DNA from: Flavobacterium aquicola
GTDB lineage: Bacteria > Bacteroidota > Bacteroidia > Flavobacteriales > Flavobacteriaceae
DNA: 64,000 bases
Direction of reading: 5' to 3'
Assembly: GCF_003385115.1 (NCBI RefSeq)
Contig: NZ_QUNI01000013.1
Span: 62,001-126,000, forward strand
The notes beneath the pieces were generated by a model that saw only the letters and a program-made list of their open reading frames with translations, ran no database searches and was not told the DNA's origin. Positions 58,405 through 64,000 of this stretch are shown in pieces. Numbering within the stretch: the first letter of the stretch is position 1; each line of letters begins with the position of its first letter. Both the position numbers and the translations under genes were made by a program.

Positions 58405-58824
58405 ATGATAAATAGTGAAAACGCAATAGGTTTTAAATTTTCGAAATATAAAATTTCAAGATTTTCATTCAATGAAGCAAATAATGAAAATTCAGATTTT
58501 AATATTTCATTTAGTCCTTCTGGATTGTATAATGAAAATACAGGTGAATTTGTTTTAACTTTAGCTGTTGAAGCTAAAGAGGTTGGGACAGATAAAGTAG
58601 TTGTTGAGGCAATTGGAATTGCTGAATATCAATTTGATAAGCAGTACCAATTAGCAGAATTGCCTTCGCATTTTTTTTTAAGTGCTGTACCCATATTTTT
58701 TCCTTATTTGCGTTCTTTTGTTAGTACATTAACACTTCAGGCTAATTCAAATGTTATGATTTTAGGGTTGATAAATTTCACAAATATGGCTGAGCCTTTA
58801 AAAGCTAATACCAAAGTGATTTAA
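58405..58824 (+). CDS. SecB-like chaperone
   Basis: A 139-residue protein with the SecB pattern: strands FKFSKYKISRFSF and GEFVLTLAVEAKEVG, then IAEYQFD and, most tellingly, PIFFPYLRSFVSTLTLQ followed by ILGLINF, matching SecB's conserved FPYAR … PVNF region. Solitary SecB-like proteins can act as chaperones of toxin-antitoxin systems (TAC). It follows the HEPN pair but lies behind a strong terminator and lacks an obvious promoter box. The assignment is by eye and moderately secure. Confidence 0.6.
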   Translation: MINSENAIGFKFSKYKISRFSFNEANNENSDFNISFSPSGLYNENTGEFVLTLAVEAKEVGTDKVVVEAIGIAEYQFDKQYQLAELPSHFFLSAVPIFFPYLRSFVSTLTLQANSNVMILGLINFTNMAEPLKANTKVI

Positions 58825-58953
58825 TATTTAGGTATAATTTTTATCCATGCTGACCTTTTTTTATTCCTTAAACATCAATTTTTTATTACTGGTCGGTAAT
58901 GATTGAAACATTAAGTACAGCTACATAGGGATTTTACTTTAGCAATCTTCTCC

Positions 58954-59000
58954 GTTCACGTTGTTCATTAATAGAAACCGTGAACACCGTGAACATGAAC
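58954..59000. repeat. Cluster of GTTCA/TGAAC half-sites
   Basis: GTTCA at 58954 and 58963, and TGAAC at 58981, 58990 and 58996, all within 47 bp. The arrangement is partly palindromic (CGTTCA … TGAACG). It lies 2 bp beyond the 3' end of the small recombinase gene. Confidence 0.6.
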
Positions 59001-59001
59001 G

Positions 59002-59565
59002 CTACAAACTCATATATATGTCGTCTAACTCTTCTTGACGAATACCAAGATAACGTTTTGTTATCGCTGGTGATGAGTGATTGAATAATTCACTAAGGTA
59101 TAAAAGAGCTTTATCAGTCTCATTGTTATTAGCCCAAACTTGACGACCAAACGTTTTTCTGAGCGAGTGACTGCTAATTGCAACGTTTTTAGTTGCAAAC
59201 ATTTCTTTTAGTTTACGGTTTACATATTGTACCGTTATTACAGTCGACTGGTTTGAAGTAAAAATATAACCACTTCTTATTTCTGTTCTTGTTTTAAGAA
59301 TCTCGTAAGCATTTTTAATATTGTCGTTTAATCGAATGACACGTTTTTTATTAGTTTTAGATTCTACCAATGAAATTGAATCATTTTCTAAATCTTCAAA
59401 TTTCAATTCCAGAATGTCAGAAATTCTCAATCCAGCATTTATGCCAAACACTACTAAAAATCCTAATTTATAGTTTTTTTCAGTTTTGATAATTTTCATT
59501 GCTTTGTTCAATGTTGAATCAAAATTTAGATAGTCGCTAGTAGTGATTGAATTTTTAAGGCTCAT
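59002..59565 (-). CDS. Small tyrosine recombinase (catalytic domain only)
   Basis: A 187-residue minimal recombinase: Arg in INAGLRISDILEL, His-x-x-Arg in SSHSLRKTFGRQ, His in FNHSSPAITKRYLG with the final Tyr. It lacks the arm-binding and SAM-like domains of full integrases, resembling the compact recombinases that act in inversion or resolution. It is on the opposite strand to its neighbours. Inverted repeats lie both upstream (59600-59738) and immediately downstream (58954-59000). Targets unknown. Confidence 0.88.
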   Translation of the reverse strand: MSLKNSITTSDYLNFDSTLNKAMKIIKTEKNYKLGFLVVFGINAGLRISDILELKFEDLENDSISLVESKTNKKRVIRLNDNIKNAYEILKTRTEIRSGYIFTSNQSTVITVQYVNRKLKEMFATKNVAISSHSLRKTFGRQVWANNNETDKALLYLSELFNHSSPAITKRYLGIRQEELDDIYMSL

Positions 59566-59599
59566 GGCTGTAATTATTTATTACTGTAAAGATAGTAAT

Positions 59600-59738
59600 A
59601 AAAGTTTCAAAAACAACTAAAATTAATTAAAAGTGAAACTTTTTGACTTTAAAAGTTAATCGAAATTCCGTTAATCCTTTATTCATAAGGGTTTAGCTAA
59701 AATAAAAAGTTTCACTATTGCTAGAAGTGAAACTTTTT
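59600..59738. repeat. Two inverted pairs of an AAAGTTTCACT motif
   Basis: Four half-sites: AAAAGTTTCA (59600-59609), AAGTGAAACTTTTT (59631-59644), AAAAAGTTTCACT (59704-59716) and AGTGAAACTTTTT (59726-59738). The second pair is a perfect 13-bp hairpin with a 9-nt loop. Otherwise 59566-59898 holds nothing recognised. It lies between the small recombinase and the methyltransferase operon. Confidence 0.7.
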
Positions 59739-59898
59739 TACAGAAGTAAAATATTAAGCTGGAATTATTATACTTAATTGAATAATTATTACGCTGGAGT
59801 TGTTTTTGAAGATGTTTTAATTCATGTATTAAAAGCATCAAATTTTAATTAATAATAGATTAAATTAGCACTTTTAAAATAAGACAATAAAATAAAAA

Positions 59899-60564
59899 AT
59901 GCCCGAATCAACACATAATAATCAAGTAAAATCAAAAAAAAGGGTTACTGACCATGGGGAAGTTTTTACGAATGAACGAGAAGTAAATTCAATGCTTGAC
60001 CTTGTAAAACAAGAAACAGAGAGAATTGATTCCAGATTCTTAGAACCAGCTTGTGGAACAGGGAATTTTTTGGTCGAAATCTTAAAAAGAAAATTAACAG
60101 TAGTTGAAATTAGATACAAAAAAAGTCAATTAGAATACGAAAGAAATGCAATTACAGCAATTTCAAGTATATATGGTGTTGATATATTAGAAGACAACGT
60201 AGAGGCATGTAGAAACAGATTGTTAAAAATACTTGCAGAATTGTACAAAACTCATTACAAAAAAGATTTTAATGAAGAATTTCTAAAATCTGCGCAGTTT
60301 ATCTTGTCCAAAAATATTATATGGGGTGATGCCCTAACTATGAAAACAATTCATGGAAAGCCGATAACTTTTTCTGAATGGAGTGCTGTAAATGGAAGCA
60401 TGCTTAAAAGAAGAGATTTTCAATTAGATAAATTACTCGAAAATGTGGAATTTGACGACACTGAAATGAATTTGTTTTCAGACCACCAAGAGCCTGTTTT
60501 TATACCTCAACCAGTTGCAGAATTTCCTTTAACTCATTTCCTTAAAATAGCCGAAAATGACTGA
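59899..60564 (+). CDS. N6-adenine DNA methyltransferase subunit carrying SAM motif I
   Basis: A 221-residue protein with a strong SAM-binding motif I (FLEPACGTGNFLVEILKRK) near residue 47, preceded by TDHGEVFTNEREVNSML, as in type I/IIG N6-adenine methyltransferases. It contains no (D/N)PPY catalytic motif. The following gene overlaps by 8 bp and has NPPY but a degenerate motif I. The two are therefore probably halves of one enzyme. The operon continues into a helicase/nuclease gene. Confidence 0.8.
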   Translation: MPESTHNNQVKSKKRVTDHGEVFTNEREVNSMLDLVKQETERIDSRFLEPACGTGNFLVEILKRKLTVVEIRYKKSQLEYERNAITAISSIYGVDILEDNVEACRNRLLKILAELYKTHYKKDFNEEFLKSAQFILSKNIIWGDALTMKTIHGKPITFSEWSAVNGSMLKRRDFQLDKLLENVEFDDTEMNLFSDHQEPVFIPQPVAEFPLTHFLKIAEND

Positions 60565-62095
60565 AACGAATTATAATCCTGATGTATTAACTTGCCTTGC
60601 CAACTTGAGCAATGACGAGGTTTTTACACCTCCCTCATTAGCAAACCAAATATTGGACAGTTTGCCTCAGGAACTATTCAGTAATCCACAAACTACTTTT
60701 CTTGACCCCGTAAGTAAATCTGGCGTTTTTTTGAGAGAAATAGCCAAACGGTTGATGAAAGGTTTGGAAAGTCAAATACCAGACCAACAAGATAGATTGA
60801 ACCATATTTTTACTAAACAACTTTTTGGAATTGCTATAACTGAACTCACTTCGTTATTAACTCGTAGGAGTGTTTATTGCTCCAAAATTGCAAACGGAAA
60901 GTATTCAATATGCGAAACATTTACTGATGAAAAAGGAAACATCATTTTTGACAAAATCAATCATACTTGGCAAAATGGAAAATGTACCTTTTGTAATGCA
61001 AGCGAGGAAGTTTACAATAGAGAAGATTCTTTAGAAACCTATGCTTATCAATTTATACACACCAACAATCCTGAAAAAATATTTAAAATGAAATTTGATG
61101 TCGTTATAGGAAATCCACCATATCAACTGAGTGATGGAGGACATGGAAGAAGTGCTAGTCCAATTTATCATAAATTTATTCAACAAGCCAAGAAGCTTAG
61201 TCCAAAATATTTATCGATGATTATTCCAGCTCGTTGGTATGCTGGAGGGAAAGGTTTGGATGAATTTAGAGCGGAAATGTTAAGTGATAAAAAAATTAGA
61301 AAAATTGTAGATTTTGAAAACTCGAATGAAGTTTTTCCTGGTGTAGATGTTGCGGGAGGAATATGTTATTTTCTTTGGGATAGAGATAACGAGGGATTGT
61401 GCGAAATTACTAATTTCAAAAATGACGAAGTAGTAAAACTCGAAAGGTCTTTAGACGAATTTTCTATTTTAATTAGACAAAGTAAAGCTGTTGCAATCAT
61501 AAGAAAAATTAATAAAATTGAGAATTCAAAATTCAATTTAGATAAAGTTATTTCTGCTTCAAAACCTTTTGGTATAAGGGGGCATCATAAACCTTCAAAA
61601 ACGGGAATTCCTTGTCATTTTACGCAAAAACAAGGAATTTTAAATGTTAACAAAGAAGAGACATCTGATAGATATAAAATAATTGATAAGTATAAATTAT
61701 TAATCCCAAGAGCTCCAATTGCTGGTCAAACTGATTTTTCAAAACCAGTTGGTTTTTATTATGAAGGTAATGTTCGTATTGCAAAACCAGGGGAAATTTG
61801 TACTGAATCTTGGATTGTAGCTTATGCATCGAATTCATTAGACAAAGTTGTTTCTTTTAAATCCTATTTATTTACTAAAACAGTTCGTTTTTTATTGCTT
61901 CAAACAGTTGTTTCTCAAGATGTAACCAGACAAAACTTTTCACTTATTCCAGATTTAGGTAAATATGAAGGTATTTATACAGATGAAATATTATGTACAA
62001 AATGGGGGATAAATAAAGAAGAATGGGAATTTATTGATTCAAAAATTAAGGCAACTGAATTAATGGGAAATAGAAAAAACGAAGATAATGAGTAA
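60557..62095 (+). CDS. Eco57I-like methyltransferase subunit carrying the NPPY motif
   Basis: A 512-residue protein. The N-terminal motif I is degenerate (FLDPVSKSGVFLREI, with SKSG in place of CGSG). A CTFC pair sits near residue 150. The catalytic motif IV is intact (FDVVIGNPPYQLSDGG), followed by Eco57I-type segments (MIIPARWYAGGKGLDEFRAEM). The C-terminal 250 residues may recognise DNA. It overlaps the genes on both sides by 8 bp. It likely needs the upstream subunit for SAM binding and probably modifies adenine. Confidence 0.82.
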   Translation: MTETNYNPDVLTCLANLSNDEVFTPPSLANQILDSLPQELFSNPQTTFLDPVSKSGVFLREIAKRLMKGLESQIPDQQDRLNHIFTKQLFGIAITELTSLLTRRSVYCSKIANGKYSICETFTDEKGNIIFDKINHTWQNGKCTFCNASEEVYNREDSLETYAYQFIHTNNPEKIFKMKFDVVIGNPPYQLSDGGHGRSASPIYHKFIQQAKKLSPKYLSMIIPARWYAGGKGLDEFRAEMLSDKKIRKIVDFENSNEVFPGVDVAGGICYFLWDRDNEGLCEITNFKNDEVVKLERSLDEFSILIRQSKAVAIIRKINKIENSKFNLDKVISASKPFGIRGHHKPSKTGIPCHFTQKQGILNVNKEETSDRYKIIDKYKLLIPRAPIAGQTDFSKPVGFYYEGNVRIAKPGEICTESWIVAYASNSLDKVVSFKSYLFTKTVRFLLLQTVVSQDVTRQNFSLIPDLGKYEGIYTDEILCTKWGINKEEWEFIDSKIKATELMGNRKNEDNE

Positions 62096-64000
62096 GAACT
62101 ATTTTCCAGAAAAAAGTATTCCTAAAGTTTATTGTTATACCGATACACGTTTTGCTAGTTGTATAAAGGTAGGCTATACAACCAAAACTGCTGAGGAACG
62201 AGTTGCGGAACAATATCCTGTAAAATTGCCAAATATGAGTTACGAAATCATATTGGAAGAATTGGCGATACGTAATGATGGTACGCTTTTTACAGATAAG
62301 GACATTCACAAATTATTGAATGCAAAAAAAGTTAAACATGTCAATGGGGAATGGTTTGAATGTTCATTGAAAGAAGTTAAAGCTTGTATTCTTGAAATAA
62401 AAACTGGGGTTGTAAATGAAGACAAGCGTACACTTGATTTTGGATTACGTCCTGAACAAGCGGAAGCTATAAACAAAACAGAAGCCTATTTTAACAGTTT
62501 TAAAACAGAAAATAAAGAACATATTCCTCACTTTCTTTGGAATGCCAAAATGCGTTTTGGAAAAACATTTACAACTTATCAGTTAGCCAGAAAAATGGGT
62601 TGGACAAAAATCTTGGTTCTAACTTTTAAACCTGCGGTTCAAAGTGCATGGAAGGATGATTTAGAATCTCATATAGATTTTACTGGTTGGCAGTTTATTT
62701 CAAATAAAGAAGATGATTTGAGTTTTGAAGATGTTGATTCAACAAAACCTTTTGTTTTCTTTGGCTCATTTCAAGACTTGTTAGGTAAAAATTCGGCAGG
62801 AGGAATAAAGTCAAAAAATGAATGGGTTCACACTACTAATTGGGATTGTGTTGCTTTTGACGAATATCATTATGGAGCTTGGAGAGAAAACGCCAAAGAA
62901 CTTTTTGAAGCCGAAAGTCCAAAAGAGCAACAATTCGGTGAAGGTGTTGGAATCGAATATTTTGATGAAAGTAATATGCCAATTACGACTAATCATTATT
63001 TGTATTTGTCAGGAACGCCTTTTAGAGCAATTGGTTCAGGGGAGTTCATAGAAGAGCAAATTTTTAATTGGACTTACTCTGACGAACAAAAAGCAAAAAC
63101 AGAATGGAAAGGAGATAAAAATCCTTATTCATCTTTACCCAGAATGGTAATGCTAACCTATCAAATGCCCGATGCCATTATTGAAGTGGCTATGAAAGGT
63201 GAGTTTAATGAGTTTGATTTGAATGTTTTCTTTTCTGCTGATGGTGAAGGGGAAAATTCAAAATTCAAATATGAAAATGAAGTTCAAAAATGGTTGGATT
63301 TAATTCGTGGAAATTTAGCAGAAACAACTATTGACAATTTAAAAATGGGGGCAAAAAAGCCACCTATGCCATTTTCACACGCTAAACTTTTAAACGTTTT
63401 ACAACATACTTTTTGGTTTTTACCAACAGTTGCTTCTTGTTTTGCAATGAAGAATTTAATTGACCAAAAACAAAATAAATTTTATCATGATTACAACGTT
63501 ATTGTTTGCGCAGGAACAAGTGCGGGTATTGGTGTTGAAGCACTAAAACCAGTTGAAAAGGCATTAGCAAATCCATCAGAAACCAAAACTATAACTTTAT
63601 CATGTGGTAAATTAACAACAGGTGTTTCTGTAAAACCTTGGACAGGAATTTTTATGTTACGAAATTCGTCTAGTCCAGAAACCTATTTTCAAGCGGCTTT
63701 TAGGGTTCAAACACCATGGACAATAAAAAATCCTGATAAAAATGCACCAAACCGAGAAGAAATTGTAAAACACGAATGTTATGTTTTTGATTTTGCCCCT
63801 GATAGAGCATTAAGACAAATTGCCGATTATAGTTGCAGATTAAACGTGGGTGAGAGTAATCCTGAAAAGAAAGTTGAGGAGTTTATAAACTTTTTACCAG
63901 TATTGGCGTATGATGGAAGCTCAATGAAAGAAATTGATGCGGCTGGAATATTGGATATTGCAATGAGTGGTACAACAGCAACTCTTTTGGCAAGACGTTG
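62088..64000 (+). CDS. GIY-YIG/T5orf172-type domain fused to SF2 helicase, truncated by window end
   Basis: Starts with ATG at 62088, overlapping the methyltransferase gene by 8 bp, and stays open to the window end (637 residues seen). Residues 1-105 resemble the T5orf172/GIY-YIG nuclease group (KVYCYTDTRFASCIKVGYTT, TAEERVAEQYP). Residues 125 onward are an SF2 helicase: Walker A variant NAKMRFGKTFT, Walker B DEYH in VAFDEYHYGAW, motif III YLSGTPFRA, and the later motif SCGKLTTGVSVKPW. This suggests an ATP-dependent restriction subunit paired with the split methyltransferase. The C-terminus is not visible. Confidence 0.82.
   Translation, partial: MSKNYFPEKSIPKVYCYTDTRFASCIKVGYTTKTAEERVAEQYPVKLPNMSYEIILEELAIRNDGTLFTDKDIHKLLNAKKVKHVNGEWFECSLKEVKACILEIKTGVVNEDKRTLDFGLRPEQAEAINKTEAYFNSFKTENKEHIPHFLWNAKMRFGKTFTTYQLARKMGWTKILVLTFKPAVQSAWKDDLESHIDFTGWQFISNKEDDLSFEDVDSTKPFVFFGSFQDLLGKNSAGGIKSKNEWVHTTNWDCVAFDEYHYGAWRENAKELFEAESPKEQQFGEGVGIEYFDESNMPITTNHYLYLSGTPFRAIGSGEFIEEQIFNWTYSDEQKAKTEWKGDKNPYSSLPRMVMLTYQMPDAIIEVAMKGEFNEFDLNVFFSADGEGENSKFKYENEVQKWLDLIRGNLAETTIDNLKMGAKKPPMPFSHAKLLNVLQHTFWFLPTVASCFAMKNLIDQKQNKFYHDYNVIVCAGTSAGIGVEALKPVEKALANPSETKTITLSCGKLTTGVSVKPWTGIFMLRNSSSPETYFQAAFRVQTPWTIKNPDKNAPNREEIVKHECYVFDFAPDRALRQIADYSCRLNVGESNPEKKVEEFINFLPVLAYDGSSMKEIDAAGILDIAMSGTTATLLARR

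Larger units (their letters stand above)
55132..64000. mobile_element. Putative integrative element, right end outside the window
   Basis: Starts with a full-length tyrosine recombinase and continues through unknown genes, a HEPN/SecB-like module, a second recombinase and a restriction-modification-like operon. No housekeeping gene appears after 54575. No tra, mob or phage structural gene is visible, so the element type is undetermined and its limits are approximate. Confidence 0.6.

Noticed and set aside
58954..59000. Iteron-type replication origin
   Set aside because: No replication initiator gene is present; the half-sites better fit recombinase or regulator binding.
60557..62095. Methyltransferase pseudogene because of the degenerate motif I
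   Set aside because: The reading frame is intact, NPPY is preserved, and the overlapping upstream gene supplies a perfect motif I, so a two-subunit enzyme is more likely.
1..64000. CRISPR arrays, rRNA or tRNA genes
   Set aside because: No regularly spaced direct repeats with unique spacers and no rRNA or complete tRNA sequence were seen on either strand.

Overview
The window comes from an AT-rich Bacteroidota chromosome, very probably Flavobacterium or a close relative. Three things point there: a secretion-system type IX (T9SS) C-terminal sorting domain, many promoter -7 boxes of the form TAnnTTTG with few Shine-Dalgarno sites, and flavobacterial family content (DUF4252, DUF5020, four-helix bundle protein, BtuG-like propeller). 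No rRNA, tRNA or CRISPR array was found.

Layout. 1-5.4 kb: a secreted GH128-type glycosidase, then pyrD, HMG-CoA lyase and guaB. 5.4-9 kb: accessory island with a HigBA-type toxin-antitoxin pair bracketed by a duplicated guaB terminator, and two minus-strand genes (a membrane protein and a SEFIR/TIR protein), each followed by an attC-like repeat. 9-15 kb: DsbA-like lipoprotein with a divergent HxlR regulator, a CPA2 antiporter, purB. 15-22.6 kb: light/carotenoid cluster (CarH-like B12 photoreceptor, crtI, crtB, crtZ, lycopene cyclase, SRPBCC protein, photolyase, epimerase). The same candidate operator lies over the promoters of the regulator and of crtI. 22.6-32.9 kb: mostly housekeeping and envelope genes (YceI-like, thioesterase, rmuC, PrcB-like lipoprotein, ECF sigma factor with a membrane/barrel partner, RNA modification enzymes, a large methyltransferase).

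32.9-44 kb: a B12 acquisition and lower-ligand assembly region: BtuFCD-type ABC importer, CobU, a BluB-CobT fusion, CobS, CobC, then a cobalamin riboswitch controlling a TonB receptor and a BtuG-like surface propeller. No corrin-ring synthesis genes are visible, so this fits salvage and re-armament of scavenged corrinoids. The B12 may in turn feed the CarH-like photoreceptor 20 kb upstream. 44-55 kb: S41 peptidase, ECF sigma/DUF4252 operon, a molybdenum hydroxylase (IorAB type) with XdhC and MocA-like maturation factors, and a DUF5020 channel with an NCS2 purine-type permease.

55-64 kb: a probable integrated mobile element: tyrosine recombinase, unknown protein, a HEPN / unknown / SecB-like module, a second small tyrosine recombinase with clustered inverted repeats, and a restriction-modification-like operon (split N6-adenine methyltransferase plus GIY-YIG-type/helicase protein) running off the right end.

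Dispersed repeats are prominent. Five copies of a 70-85 bp palindromic element keep the same loop while their stem arms change together. There are also several perfect hairpins and a CTTTGCG-type repeat family.
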